Source: Brevibacillus brevis (GTDB taxonomy: Bacteria > Bacillota > Bacilli > Brevibacillales > Brevibacillaceae). Taken from it: DNA of 64,000 nucleotides. The stretch is taken from positions 2,989,501 to 3,053,500 of the forward strand of contig NZ_CP134050.1 of NCBI RefSeq assembly GCF_031583145.1, read 5' to 3'. Position numbers and translations under genes: made by a program. The notes beneath the pieces are model-generated. The model was given only the letters and a program-made list of their open reading frames with translations, did no database searches and was not told the DNA's origin. Shown here piece by piece: positions 25,989-34,718 of this stretch. Each line of letters opens with the position of its first letter. Position 1 is the stretch's first letter.

Positions 25989-27389
25989 ATGAACGATCAG
26001 CAATTCGTAACCGATTTGATCGAGCAAAAAAGACAGAACTTCATCGACATCAGCGACCAAATTTGGGAGTACAGCGAGACCAAATACGAGGAAGTGCAGT
26101 CTGCGGCGCTACTTTGCCAAGCGCTGGAGGAAGAAGGCTTTCATGTAGAGCGGAAGGCAGGCGGGATTGAAACTGCACTAGTCGGGAGCTACGGCGAAGG
26201 AAAGCCGGTCATCGCATTCTTGGGAGAGTTCGACGCCTTGTCTGGACTGAGCCAGAAGGCGGGCGTGCCAGAGAAAGATCCGCTCGTCCACGGCGGGAAC
26301 GGACATGGGTGTGGACACAATTTGCTGGGGGCCGGTTCCTTGGCTGCCGCGGTTGCGGTCCGGCACTACCTGGAGCAGACCGGTCAAAAGGGGACGGTAC
26401 GGTATTACGGCTGCCCTGCCGAGGAAGGGGGCGGGGGGAAGGCGCACATGGCCCGGGCCGGATTGTTTGATGATGTGGACATCGCGTTTACCTGGCATCC
26501 ATGGGATGAAAACCTGGCATACAACTGCCGGATGCTCGCTACTTGCCAGATGTATTTCAAATTCAAGGGAGTGAGCAGTCACGCTTCCTTCAGCCCGCAT
26601 ATGGGGCGGAGCGCACTGGATGCCGTGGAGCTGATGAACGTCGGGGCCAATTTTTTGAGAGAGCACATCATACCGGAAGCCAGACTTCACTATGCGATTA
26701 CGAATGCGGGCGGTTTCGCGCCGAACGTCGTCCAGGCGGAGGCGGAGGTCTTGTACAAGATTCGTGCCCCCAGATCCCATCAGGTCAGCGAGATCTTGGA
26801 TCGCGTCTGCGACATCGCCAGAGGCGCGGCGCTGATGACACAGACCGAGGTGGAAATGCAATTCGATGCGGCATCGGCCGACCTGATCCCCAATATTACG
26901 CTGGGCTCGCTCATGCATAAGCACTTCGAACAGATCGGCGCAGAGAGCTATACCGAGGAAGAGAGGGCTTTCGCCAAAGCTATTCAGGATACGCTCTCCG
27001 AGGAAGAAAAGAAAACGATCCGCAAACAAAACGGCAAAGTGCTTTCAGAAAACGTGAACCCGTATTCTGTGGAGCCGGGCTTCATCCCTGCTTCCACGGA
27101 TGTCGGCGATGTGAGCTGGATCGTGCCGACGGGGCAAATTTACGTCACGACCTGCGCGTTCGGTACCCCGTTCCACAGCTGGCAGCTGGTGACGCAAGGG
27201 AAAACGTCCATTGCACACAAAGGGATGCTGCTGGCGGGGAAAGTAATGGCTGCTTCCGCTATCGATCTCATGAAACATCCCGAGTTGATCAAGAAAGCGA
27301 AGGCGGAGCACAAGGAACAGTTGGGGGGAGAAGAATACCGATCCCTGATCCCGCTTGGAACCAAGCCCATGCCGGTAAAAAAAGGATAA
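25989..27389 (+). CDS. M20D amidohydrolase, AbgB-like
   Basis: This 466-residue metallohydrolase is closest in pattern to AbgB, the subunit of p-aminobenzoyl-glutamate hydrolase, and to related N-acyl-amino-acid hydrolases. Metal and active-site motifs are FLGEFDAL, NGHGCGHNLLG, the catalytic PAEEGGGGK and the late STDVGDVSWIVPT. A dimerisation lid with GVSSHASFSPHMGRSALDA lies in the middle. Length agrees with AbgB. It shares an operon with the preceding MFS permease, giving an uptake-plus-hydrolysis module under the divergent PucR-type regulator. There is no AbgA partner, so it may act as a homodimer on another amide. Confidence 0.87.
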   Translation: MNDQQFVTDLIEQKRQNFIDISDQIWEYSETKYEEVQSAALLCQALEEEGFHVERKAGGIETALVGSYGEGKPVIAFLGEFDALSGLSQKAGVPEKDPLVHGGNGHGCGHNLLGAGSLAAAVAVRHYLEQTGQKGTVRYYGCPAEEGGGGKAHMARAGLFDDVDIAFTWHPWDENLAYNCRMLATCQMYFKFKGVSSHASFSPHMGRSALDAVELMNVGANFLREHIIPEARLHYAITNAGGFAPNVVQAEAEVLYKIRAPRSHQVSEILDRVCDIARGAALMTQTEVEMQFDAASADLIPNITLGSLMHKHFEQIGAESYTEEERAFAKAIQDTLSEEEKKTIRKQNGKVLSENVNPYSVEPGFIPASTDVGDVSWIVPTGQIYVTTCAFGTPFHSWQLVTQGKTSIAHKGMLLAGKVMAASAIDLMKHPELIKKAKAEHKEQLGGEEYRSLIPLGTKPMPVKKG

Positions 27390-27395
27390 CCGGAA

Positions 27396-27429
27396 AAGAC
27401 AAGCCTTCTGCACGGAGGCTTGTCTTTTT
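27396..27429 (+). terminator. Rho-independent terminator
   Basis: AAGACAAGCCT at 27396-27406 and AGGCTTGTCTT at 27416-27426 form a perfect 11-bp stem followed by TTT. It ends the permease/amidohydrolase operon. Confidence 0.92.
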
Positions 27430-27450
27430 GCTGGAGTGGGGATTTTGGGC

Positions 27451-27670
27451 GATCAGTGGCTTGTGACGAACGGTACTGCGAGATTCGAGAGGGGAGTGCG
27501 GACTCTTCCCACGAGAGATTTCCGCCCCGGTATATCGCATCCCACGTCAATTTCACTGGAAGAGGAGCTTGCGAGAGGACTTTCATCAAAAGAGCTTCTG
27601 CCTCTGCATGCACCTGAGCCGGTTCGACGACCTGATTTACCAGTCCGATTCGGAACGCTTCTTCTGCGCT
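27451..27670 (-). pseudogene. Enoyl-CoA hydratase (crotonase) C-terminal remnant
   Basis: Reading the minus strand from 27670, an open frame gives SAEEAFRIGLVNQVVEP, then AEAEALLMKVLSQAPLPVKL and TWDAIYRGGNLSWEESAL. These are the classic C-terminal crotonase segments (exit from the active site, then the helices before the trimerisation tail). A stop (TAG) lies immediately before the homology, and the sequence degrades after ESAL. About 75 codons remain with no start and no catalytic half. It fills the otherwise gene-less 368 bases between 27390 and 27757. Confidence 0.75.
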
Positions 27671-27696
27671 CTAGGTACAAGTAGCAAACAAACAAA

Positions 27697-27745
27697 TAGA
27701 CTGTCTTTTCAGTTTATTATATAATGTCATAAGACGTAATAGTAA
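27697..27745 (+). promoter_or_regulatory. frlD promoter with overlapping AT-rich operator
   Basis: TAGACT at 27697-27702 and TATAAT at 27720-27725 are 17 bases apart. The sequence from the -10 into the leader, TATAATGTCATAAGACGTAA, is a site-like AT-rich element. Its ATAAGACG also occurs next to the start of the GntR gene on the minus strand (33830-33850), so both are likely bound by the same regulator. Confidence 0.55.
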
Positions 27746-27763
27746 ATCTGGGGAGGAATGGCT

Positions 27764-28585
27764 ATGAAACTGATTGCGATTGGCGATAATGTGGTGGATT
27801 ACTACAAGGACCGCGGAGAGATCTTTCCGGGAGGCAATGCCTTGAATGTGGCGGTGATGGGCAAACGGTACCATGCAGCCTCTTCCTCCTATATCGGGAT
27901 CCTCGGCAGCGACCGGGCCGCCGAGCATGTCAAACAGACCCTGCTTCGCGAAAACATCGACATTTCGAGAATCAGGCAAGCCGTCGGGCCAAACGGAGAA
28001 GCGGTAGTATCGCTCAATCCGGAAGGGGACCGCGTGTTCGTCGGCTCCAATGCCGGCGGGGTGCAAGCGTTCATGGGACTGCGATTGAATCAGGAAGACC
28101 TTGACTACATAAGCTCCCATGATCTTTTGCACACCAGCATTTACAGCAATCTGGAGCAATACCTTCCCACATTGCAGGAGCGGATCCCCATCTCGTTTGA
28201 CTTTTCTACCCGCTGGACAGAAGCGTATTTGCAGAGAGTCTGCCCCTACATCGACTACGGCTTCTTCTCGGGGAGCGACCTTTCGGAGGATGAGTGCCAC
28301 CAGTTGATCTCCCGCGCGCATCACTTGGGAACGAAGGTCGTCGGGATTACCCGCGGAGCGCTGGGCGCGATTTTTTCCGAGGAAGGAAAGCTGTACCGCC
28401 AGCGCATCGTAGAAACCGAGGTCGTGGACACCCTGGGGGCAGGCGATTCCTTTATCGCCATGTTTCTGATCCAGTATCACCAACATCGAGATGTGGCCGA
28501 AGCGTTGGAGCTCGCCGCTGCGGCTGCAGCCAAGACCTGCGGACATTACGGAGCATTCGGATACGGGATACCCAAAGTGGGGTAA
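27764..28585 (+). CDS. frlD: Fructosamine (fructoselysine) 6-kinase, FrlD-like
   Basis: This 273-residue PfkB/ribokinase-family kinase phosphorylates Amadori products at C6 before deglycation. It has the N-terminal IGDNVVDYY, the substrate-binding GGNALNVAVMGKRY, GDRVFVG, and the C-terminal anion hole and catalytic base DTLGAGDSFIAMFL. The short length (about 270) and the missing lid of full ribokinases match FrlD. ATG 27764 is favoured because GGGGAGG is then eight bases away. It is convergent with the frlM-N-O set, and the island encodes FrlB enzymes that use its product. Confidence 0.88.
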   Translation: MKLIAIGDNVVDYYKDRGEIFPGGNALNVAVMGKRYHAASSSYIGILGSDRAAEHVKQTLLRENIDISRIRQAVGPNGEAVVSLNPEGDRVFVGSNAGGVQAFMGLRLNQEDLDYISSHDLLHTSIYSNLEQYLPTLQERIPISFDFSTRWTEAYLQRVCPYIDYGFFSGSDLSEDECHQLISRAHHLGTKVVGITRGALGAIFSEEGKLYRQRIVETEVVDTLGAGDSFIAMFLIQYHQHRDVAEALELAAAAAAKTCGHYGAFGYGIPKVG

Positions 28586-28612
28586 TCGGAATGGGATAAA
28601 TTCGATCTGTAC

Positions 28613-28645
28613 AAAAAAGAAGCTAGAGTATAAATCTAGCTTCTT
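28613..28645. terminator. Bidirectional terminator
   Basis: GAAGCTAGA at 28619-28627 and TCTAGCTTC at 28635-28643 form a perfect 9-bp stem, with an A run on the left and TTGTT on the right. It serves both frlD (plus) and the convergent transport operon (minus). Confidence 0.88.
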
Positions 28646-28646
28646 G

Positions 28647-29546
28647 TTATCCTTTGATCCCGCCGGTCGTGAGCCCTCTGACAAAGTACTTCTGCATGAA
28701 GAGAAACAGGAGGATGATCGGCAGGGCCGAGATGGTCAGGCCCGCCAACAGGACGCCCCAATCCGTCTGCAGCATATCCCGGAAAGCCATGAGTCCGGAC
28801 GGGATCGTCTTCAGTTTGTTGTCGTCGATGAAGATGATCGAGAAGAGAAATTCATTCCAGGAGAAATAGGCGGTAAGCAGGGTGGACGTGAGCAGAATAG
28901 GCGTGCTCAGCGGGAGAAAGACCCGCGTGAAGACACCAAAGCTGCTGCAGCCGTCCAGGTAAGCCGCTTCTTCAATTTCTTTCGGAATGGTCAGAAAATG
29001 CGCCCGGATCAGCAGGATCGTAAAGGGGAGACGGTATGCTACGTATGGAATAATCAGCGCCCAGTACGTATTGAACAGTCCCAGGTTTTGAATCAGCTTG
29101 TAAAGCGGGATCAGACTGACCTGCGGAGAAAGCATCAAGCCGCCGAGAATGAGGATGAGGATCACCTGTTTTCCACGGAACTGAAATCGAGTCAAGCCAT
29201 ATGCGCCAAGCGCACTGAGGAAGACAGTCAAAAAGCAGGTGACAGAGGTGACGATCACGCTGTTCAGGAAGTAGTCCGAAATGCCTTGCTGCCAGGCCGT
29301 CACGTAATTTTCGAACAGCCAGCGAGTCGGCAGGCCCCAGCTATCGCTGAAGATTTCCGAGGATTCCTTGAGCGAGCTCATCACCATCCAGAAGAGGGGA
29401 TAGGCGATGGCGACGAAATACAAAAGCAGAACAAGAAACAGACTAGAGGTGCCCGCCAGTGAAGAGCGAGAAGCTCTTTTCTTTTTGGTGAGAGGCACGA
29501 AGGGAGTGGCGCTTCGCTCTGAAACCGTCTCCAATTCTCTGTCCAT
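28647..29546 (-). CDS. frlM: ABC sugar permease, FrlM-like
   Basis: This 299-residue MalG-type inner-membrane permease has six predicted helices and a roughly 30-residue cytoplasmic N-terminal extension rich in basic residues. The EAA loop is EIEEAAYLDGCSSFGVFTRVFLP (shown in part: EEAAYLDGCSSFG), which docks on the ATPase. The start ATG at 29546 follows GGAGAGGAGTG; the frame is open far upstream, but that portion overlaps the preceding permease. It is last in the frlO-N-M order. No ATPase is encoded nearby, so a shared MsmX-type ATPase elsewhere is expected. Confidence 0.88.
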   Translation of the reverse strand: MDRELETVSERSATPFVPLTKKKRASRSSLAGTSSLFLVLLLYFVAIAYPLFWMVMSSLKESSEIFSDSWGLPTRWLFENYVTAWQQGISDYFLNSVIVTSVTCFLTVFLSALGAYGLTRFQFRGKQVILILILGGLMLSPQVSLIPLYKLIQNLGLFNTYWALIIPYVAYRLPFTILLIRAHFLTIPKEIEEAAYLDGCSSFGVFTRVFLPLSTPILLTSTLLTAYFSWNEFLFSIIFIDDNKLKTIPSGLMAFRDMLQTDWGVLLAGLTISALPIILLFLFMQKYFVRGLTTGGIKG

Positions 29547-29551
29547 GCTCG

Positions 29552-30427
29552 TCACTCCTCTCCGGTTTTGGACAGCTTCATCTGGATCAAGGAAATGAGG
29601 AGAGTGATAGCCAGAATGACATTGGCGATGGTAGACGCGTACCCCATTTGATCGTTGATGAAAGCAGATTGATACAGATAGGTTCCCAGTACCTCGGAGG
29701 CATGTCCCGGGCCGCCGCCGGTCAATATGTAGACTTCGTTGAAGACCGTAAACGCGCCCGCAAGCGTAATGGTCGAGGTAACGAACGTCATCTCTCTGAC
29801 TTGCGGTACGGTGACGTGGAAAAACATCTGGATTTTGCTCGCACCGTCGATTTCGGCTGCCTCGTACAGCTCTTGCGGGATTTTTTGGATCGCGACGATG
29901 AACAGCATCATGATGTAGCCGATGCTTTGCCATTGTGAAACCGCGATTGCCGCGAATATGGCCGTCGTGGAATCTCCTGCCCATGCTCTTGTCCAGCTTT
30001 CCAGGCCGATCGCCTCCAAAAAGCCGTTCAGAAGGCCGACCTGCGGATGATAGATGAAGTCGAACAAGAGAGCGATGACTGTGATGGAAATGATGACGGG
30101 CGTAAAGAAAACCGTTCGGAAGACGGGCGAGATTTTTCGAAAGACCCTATCCTCGAGTACTGCCGCCAGAACCAGGCCGCCGAAGACTTGAAAGATCAGG
30201 GAGATGATCGCGTAGTATATGTTGTTGGTCAGGGCCGTGTAAAAGATCGGGTCGTGGAACAATTGCACGTATTGGCTGAGCCCGACAAATGTCATCTCCG
30301 GGGAAAAGGCACTCCATTCGAACAGGCTGTACTCGATGTTTTCGACGATGGGGTAGTAGATGAAGACAAGAATCATCAGGAAACATGGAAGAACGTACCA
30401 ATAACCGGTCATTTTCCGCTGGATCAT
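29552..30427 (-). CDS. frlN: ABC sugar permease, FrlN-like
   Basis: This 291-residue MalF-type permease has six predicted helices and an EAA loop with ELYEAAEIDGASKIQMFFHV. It pairs with the FrlM-like protein, whose start lies five bases beyond its stop. The sequence GGGPGHASEVLGTYLY after TM5 is characteristic of CUT1 sugar importers. A stable hairpin separates it from the upstream binding-protein gene, as is usual where the binding protein is made in excess. Confidence 0.88.
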   Translation of the reverse strand: MIQRKMTGYWYVLPCFLMILVFIYYPIVENIEYSLFEWSAFSPEMTFVGLSQYVQLFHDPIFYTALTNNIYYAIISLIFQVFGGLVLAAVLEDRVFRKISPVFRTVFFTPVIISITVIALLFDFIYHPQVGLLNGFLEAIGLESWTRAWAGDSTTAIFAAIAVSQWQSIGYIMMLFIVAIQKIPQELYEAAEIDGASKIQMFFHVTVPQVREMTFVTSTITLAGAFTVFNEVYILTGGGPGHASEVLGTYLYQSAFINDQMGYASTIANVILAITLLISLIQMKLSKTGEE

Positions 30428-30457
30428 ACCATCCCCCCTTGACGGTGTAGGAAGAGA

Positions 30458-30485
30458 CAGCGGAGCCGTCGGACTCCACTGTCAT
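30458..30485 (-). other. Intercistronic hairpin between frlO and frlN
   Basis: On the minus strand GACAGTGGAG pairs with CTCCGCTGTC (one G-U). There is no T run, so it is more likely an mRNA-stabilising hairpin or partial terminator that raises binding-protein levels over the permeases. Confidence 0.6.
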
Positions 30486-30509
30486 CTTCAAATGCGGCAA
30501 GTTTCCTTG

Positions 30510-31832
30510 CTATTTCTGCGAGCGAACCTGCTGCGCTGCCTTGCGTACGTCCTGCATGACCTCTTCCGGTGTTTTTTCTCCGTTCAGCATCTGCTGGGTC
30601 CCGGCCAGATAAGCATCGACGATCTTGATATCCAGATCGGTGTCGAGCCACAGCGCCAAGCCTTCCGCACTGGTCACCCGATGCACGGCCTCGATGCCGA
30701 GCGGTGATGCGGTGCTTTCATTGACGGCGCCCTTGACCGCACTGTATTTGCCGACTTCCTTGACGAATTTTTCGGCTTGGGCTTTGGAGGTCAAATATTT
30801 CAGGAACTCGAACGCTTCCTTCGGGTGTTTGGTAGCTGCGGAGATCATGAAGCCTTCCGGCGCGCCGGTCAAATAGTTGGGATTTCCTTTGCCACCTTCG
30901 ATGGAAGGAAAGTCGAGGAAGCCCCACTGGAACTTTGTCTTTGGTTCTACCAGGCGGACTTCAGCCGTTTCCGCGTAGAGGATGGCTGCTTTTTGATCGA
31001 TGAACATCTGCCGGGCGAACTCATGGTCCAAACCGTTTGCGTCTTTGTTGAAGTACGGGACGAGCTCCTGCAGTTTTGCAAGGGCCTCCACGTAAGCAGG
31101 ATCCTCGAATGAGCCGGTAGCGCGGTTGTAGTCGTTCTTGCGGGTACTCTCGTCCACCATGCGCTGGTTCAACGTCCCGATGTAGTGGGAAGAGGCCCAG
31201 GGCGCCTTGTTTCCGAAAGCGATGGGGGTGTACCCGTTGTCTTTGATCGTCTGGAGCGTCGTGATAAATTCCGACCACGTCTTCGGAACTTGCAGGTTCA
31301 GCTTGGAGAAGATCTCCTTGTTGTAAAAGAACGTCTTCCCGTCGATGGTGAGCGGCACGCCATACAGTTTGCCATCCAGACTGAACGGCTCCAGCTGTGA
31401 CGCCATCAGCTGGTCGTGCCACGCCTTGTCTTGCTGGGCATAGCTCGTCAAATCCAGTGCTTTGCCTCCGCGTACGAATTTGTAGGCGTATTCGCCACTC
31501 CAGGAAAAGTAGATGTCGGGTGGATTGTTCGTGCCCAGCAGTACGCTGATTTTTTCCTTGTAAGCATCATTGAGAACAGCTTCCGTCTCGATGTGAATCT
31601 GGGGATGCTCCTTTTCGAAGTCCTTTACCACTTGTTCAAAATAGGTCTTGTCCGGATCGCGCGGCCAGCGGTGGAAAAAACGCAAGGTGATTTGGTCCCC
31701 GGAAGCGGGGGAAACCGCGTTGCCATCGGAAGCGTTGGACGGTTGCTGCTTGGCCGAATCAGTGGTGGAACAACCTGTTGCGAGAGAAAAAACGAGCAGT
31801 AGACCAGTGGCGAATCTGGAAAACTTCTTCAT
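30510..31832 (-). CDS. frlO: Amadori-product-binding lipoprotein, FrlO-like
   Basis: This 440-residue extracytoplasmic binding protein of a CUT1 ABC importer has a lipoprotein signal MKKFSRFATGLLLVFSLATG before the lipobox cysteine (GCS), then a two-lobed SBP fold with ITLRFFHRWP, PPDIYFSWSGEYAYKFV and the C-terminal LWLDTDLDIKIVDAYL. It delivers the ligand to FrlN/FrlM. A long palindrome lies just upstream in the promoter region. Ligand identity (fructosamines) is inferred from the flanking frlB and frlD. Confidence 0.87.
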   Translation of the reverse strand: MKKFSRFATGLLLVFSLATGCSTTDSAKQQPSNASDGNAVSPASGDQITLRFFHRWPRDPDKTYFEQVVKDFEKEHPQIHIETEAVLNDAYKEKISVLLGTNNPPDIYFSWSGEYAYKFVRGGKALDLTSYAQQDKAWHDQLMASQLEPFSLDGKLYGVPLTIDGKTFFYNKEIFSKLNLQVPKTWSEFITTLQTIKDNGYTPIAFGNKAPWASSHYIGTLNQRMVDESTRKNDYNRATGSFEDPAYVEALAKLQELVPYFNKDANGLDHEFARQMFIDQKAAILYAETAEVRLVEPKTKFQWGFLDFPSIEGGKGNPNYLTGAPEGFMISAATKHPKEAFEFLKYLTSKAQAEKFVKEVGKYSAVKGAVNESTASPLGIEAVHRVTSAEGLALWLDTDLDIKIVDAYLAGTQQMLNGEKTPEEVMQDVRKAAQQVRSQK

Positions 31833-31869
31833 GACAGTGCCCCCTTTTCATCTGGCAAGAACGAAAAAC

Positions 31870-31907
31870 TTCTATATCATAATATAACATCATAATATGA
31901 TATAGAA
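31870..31907. promoter_or_regulatory. 38-bp palindromic operator upstream of frlO
   Basis: TTCTATATCATA at 31870-31881 and TATGATATAGAA at 31896-31907 form a perfect 12-bp inverted repeat. Inside it lies ATATAACATCATA (31882-31894), which recurs exactly upstream of frlB at 32951-32963. It is the probable binding region of the GntR/FrlR-type regulator encoded at 33052. Confidence 0.65.
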
Positions 31908-31940
31908 TTGGCAATTGTCAAATAATTTGTACGCAGCCGA

Positions 31941-32909
31941 TTAGTAGGGGACTTTCCACATGTATCTTCTCGTCGAAAGCGGATGATTGCGGGCTTCCGC
32001 AAGCTCATTGGCAAACTGGCGCAAGACGGTGTTGAGCACGAGGGGGGCGATGTAACCGCGCAGACCCTCATCTACGCCGGAGAGATCAAACTCTGTGGCA
32101 TCGAGTACGGTGAGCTTTTCACCGTATTGCTTGCTGAATTGCAGGGCACGCTCTTCCAAGGGGCGTGTCTCGTCCAGACCGAGCAGCAGGATGATCGGAA
32201 CGTTTTTGTCGAGGATTTCAAAAGGGCCATGGAAATACTCGCCGGCGTGAATCGCGTGGGAGTGAATCCACTGCATTTCCATCAGGATGCAGATCGCAAA
32301 AGAGTAGGCTACACCGAAATTGGCGCCGCTTGCCATCGTGTAGATGAGCTTCTCGTCCTTGTGAGCGGCAGCGAATGCTTTCGCCCTTTCCGCGAACTGG
32401 GATTTCGCACGGTCATACACGGCTTGCAGGCTTTGCAAGGAATGAAGGAGCTGATGGAACTTCTCATTTTCTTCCTTGATGGAGAGCAGTCCGACGACCA
32501 ACTGGTACATGATCGAGTAATTGGTCTCGAAAGCCGGAGCTTCTGGCCCATACGAGTATGTAATGACGTGCTCGGATGCTTCGGCCAGAGGAGAGGTCGG
32601 TTCATGGGTGAGAGAAACGGTGAGGGCGCCTTTGCTTCGGGCAAACTTGGCTGCTTCGACTGTCTCCGGCGTGTTGCCCGAGTGGGAGCAGAGGATGACC
32701 AGGGAGTGAGCCCCGATCGTCGCCGGATTGCGATGGATGAACTCGTTGGAGCTGTACAGGTCGGAAGCGATGCTCTTCGCTTCGCGGTCCAGCAAATACT
32801 TGCTCGGATACATCAAAGCTGAGGAACCGCCGCATGCGACGAGAAAGACATTTTGAATTGTGCGGGTGCTCATCGCGTCCAAAGCTTGCTGTACTTGTGG
32901 ATGGATCAT
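31941..32909 (-). CDS. frlB: Fructosamine-6-phosphate deglycase FrlB
   Basis: This 322-residue SIS-fold enzyme cleaves 6-phosphofructosamines to glucose-6-phosphate and the free amino acid. It closely follows Bacillus FrlB: FLVACGGSSALMYPSKY, DLYSSNEFIHRNP, LCSHSGNTPETVEAA, the YTMASGANFGVAYSFAICIL core, MQWIHSHAIHAGEYFHGPFE with the catalytic Glu/His region, GLDETRPLEERAL, and the terminal HPLSTRRYMWKVPY. GGAGG lies seven bases before ATG 32909. It has its own operator-bearing promoter and may read into frlO. Confidence 0.93.
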   Translation of the reverse strand: MIHPQVQQALDAMSTRTIQNVFLVACGGSSALMYPSKYLLDREAKSIASDLYSSNEFIHRNPATIGAHSLVILCSHSGNTPETVEAAKFARSKGALTVSLTHEPTSPLAEASEHVITYSYGPEAPAFETNYSIMYQLVVGLLSIKEENEKFHQLLHSLQSLQAVYDRAKSQFAERAKAFAAAHKDEKLIYTMASGANFGVAYSFAICILMEMQWIHSHAIHAGEYFHGPFEILDKNVPIILLLGLDETRPLEERALQFSKQYGEKLTVLDATEFDLSGVDEGLRGYIAPLVLNTVLRQFANELAEARNHPLSTRRYMWKVPY

Positions 32910-32946
32910 GGAAAGGCCTCCTTAAATGGATGTAGTGATTATATAA

Positions 32947-32963
32947 CAATATATAACATCATA
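32947..32963. promoter_or_regulatory. FrlR-type operator upstream of frlB
   Basis: ATATAACATCATA at 32951-32963 is identical to the core of the frlO operator and is preceded by another ATATAACA copy (from 32941). It lies about 45 bases upstream of the frlB start. Confidence 0.55.
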
Positions 32964-33051
32964 TCAAAATACATTCAACTGATTTTTTGGAATTGTTCTG
33001 AAACTGGTTTTGCAAAGCAAACAAAAAACACTGGATTGGCATCGTCCAGTG

Positions 33052-33801
33052 TCAATTGTTGCGACGGGGACCGGTTTGGCCGGTATTGATCGTGAAGGTG
33101 ACGCGATCGGTTGGGATGAGTGAACACGAGGAGTGAAAGGGATGGCCGTCTTCATCATAGGCGACCTTGTCGATCTGGTACAGAGGCGTGCCGATGGAAC
33201 AACGCAGCAGCTTGGCTTCGTCCTGCGTGGCCATGATGACATTCAAGGTTTTCAGGTTGTACGCCGGCTCGACGTCGTAGTATTTCTTCAGCACCTGATA
33301 GGTCGAAATGGATTCGGCGATATGCTTTTCGAGATCAGGGAATCTGGTAAGGGGATAGTACACGGTTTCCCAGACGAGCGGGACATCATTCACGTAATGC
33401 AATCGCTTCAGCTGGAGAATGGCAGTCCCGGGCGGAATTTGCAGGGGGGTGGCGATTGCTTCCTCTGCATCCATGATCGTCGTAGACACGATCTGGGGCT
33501 GCGGAGACTTACCGGTTTGCGTGAGAAATTCAGAAAAGCCGTTGACGGCGATCAATTCTCGTTGCAGCTTCATGGCCGTGACGAAGGTGCCTTTTCCTTG
33601 CTGGCGCTGCAAAATCCCTGCTTCCACCAGCTCGGTAATCGCCCTGCGCGTCGTGATCCGGCTGACTCCGTACATCTCGCACAATTCTCCTTCGGGAGGG
33701 AGCTGCTGGCCGACTTTGTATACACCACGGTTGATATCTTCTTTGATAATTTCTTTCAGCTGGAGATACAGGGGCTTGAGACTTGCGTTATTTAATTTCA
33801 T
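33052..33801 (-). CDS. frlR: GntR/HutC-family regulator, FrlR-like
   Basis: This 249-residue protein has an N-terminal GntR winged helix (YKVGQQLPPEGELCEMYGVS, RITTRRAITELVEAGIL, GKGTFV) and a C-terminal UTRA effector domain of the HutC type, which binds phosphorylated sugars. Its position beside frlB matches Bacillus FrlR. ATG 33801 is favoured because GGAG lies nine bases before it; an ATG six codons upstream has no site. It should repress frlB, frlO-N-M and frlD through the AT-rich operators and itself through ATAAGACG-type sequence near 33840. Confidence 0.87.
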   Translation of the reverse strand: MKLNNASLKPLYLQLKEIIKEDINRGVYKVGQQLPPEGELCEMYGVSRITTRRAITELVEAGILQRQQGKGTFVTAMKLQRELIAVNGFSEFLTQTGKSPQPQIVSTTIMDAEEAIATPLQIPPGTAILQLKRLHYVNDVPLVWETVYYPLTRFPDLEKHIAESISTYQVLKKYYDVEPAYNLKTLNVIMATQDEAKLLRCSIGTPLYQIDKVAYDEDGHPFHSSCSLIPTDRVTFTINTGQTGPRRNN

Positions 33802-33957
33802 CGCTTCGACTCCGATCAAAAAAATTTCAAATCGTCTTATAATAATATATCACATTTGAAACGAGCAAGCATTTTCCCGGCAGCTCAGCCCTGATTCAAG
33901 GTGGAAAAGGGAGGAACGCCTTGCTACACTTAGAGGATGGAGAGGAGGAGCCGGACG

Positions 33958-34668
33958 TTGGAAAAAAAAGTACCCATGCATGTCCAATTGCGCGAGTTGA
34001 TTCGGGAAAAAATCGCAGAAGGAGAATACGGGTTCGGGCAGGCCATCCCTTCGGAACGGGAATTGGCCGCCATGTACGGGCTGAACCGCATGACGGTGCG
34101 AAACGCGATTGAAGCGTTGGTCAAGGAAGGACTCCTCAAAAAAGTGCAAGGAAAAGGCACTTTCGTCGCTCCCTCGAAAATCAGCTCCGATCTATACAAG
34201 CTGCAGGGGTTTGGCAAGATGCTTCTGACGAAGGGCATCAAGCCGTCAAGCAAGATTCTCTACACGGGAAAGCGCAAGGCCGGGAGCAAATACGCTTCCG
34301 TGTTCGGCCTCGACGAGGAGGCGGAGCTGTTTCGCATCATTCGTTTGCGGCTGGGGGACGATGAACCTTTCGCGTTGGAGGATACGCTCGTCCCATACGA
34401 TCTCGTCAGCGAAATCGAGCTCGTCGACTTTCAAATCCATTCGCTTTACGACTTTTTGGCGGGGAGTGGAATTGAGCTGGAGATGGCTCACGAGACGCTG
34501 ACTTTGGTGAAGGTCCGGGATGTCGAAGCGAAACTCCTTCAAGTACCGCCCGGAAGCCCCGTCTTTTTGCATGAATGCAAAAGCTGCGACCGCATGAATC
34601 GCGTCGTGGAATTTACGAAGTCGTACACCAACGGACAAAAGAGCTATTTCATTGCGGACAAGCCGTGA
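33958..34668 (+). CDS. GntR/HutC-family regulator (second)
   Basis: This 236-residue GntR-UTRA protein shows GFGQAIPSERELAAMYGLN, RMTVRNAIEALVKEGLL and GKGTFV, then a UTRA domain ending EFTKSYTNGQKSYF. The TTG start at 33958 is favoured because AGGAGGAG lies seven bases before it; ATG 33937 would place the start inside that site's upstream region. It is divergent from frlR and ends in its own terminator, so it forms a single-gene unit. Its operator is not evident nearby; it may control part of the second catabolic set. Confidence 0.82.
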   Translation: MEKKVPMHVQLRELIREKIAEGEYGFGQAIPSERELAAMYGLNRMTVRNAIEALVKEGLLKKVQGKGTFVAPSKISSDLYKLQGFGKMLLTKGIKPSSKILYTGKRKAGSKYASVFGLDEEAELFRIIRLRLGDDEPFALEDTLVPYDLVSEIELVDFQIHSLYDFLAGSGIELEMAHETLTLVKVRDVEAKLLQVPPGSPVFLHECKSCDRMNRVVEFTKSYTNGQKSYFIADKP

Positions 34669-34718
34669 GCCATATCTATTTGACGGATTCACAGTCTACA
34701 ATGAAATGGATAGGGAGG

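Noticed and set aside
27436..27684. An 82-codon plus-strand frame in the gap before frlD
   Set aside because: The minus strand of the same bases encodes recognisable crotonase segments, so this is a shadow of the remnant.
28491..29462. A 323-codon plus-strand frame opposite the FrlM-like permease
   Set aside because: The translation is extremely charged (Glu/Arg/Gln/Asp runs), as expected for the complement of a membrane protein, and the permease frame has clear family motifs.
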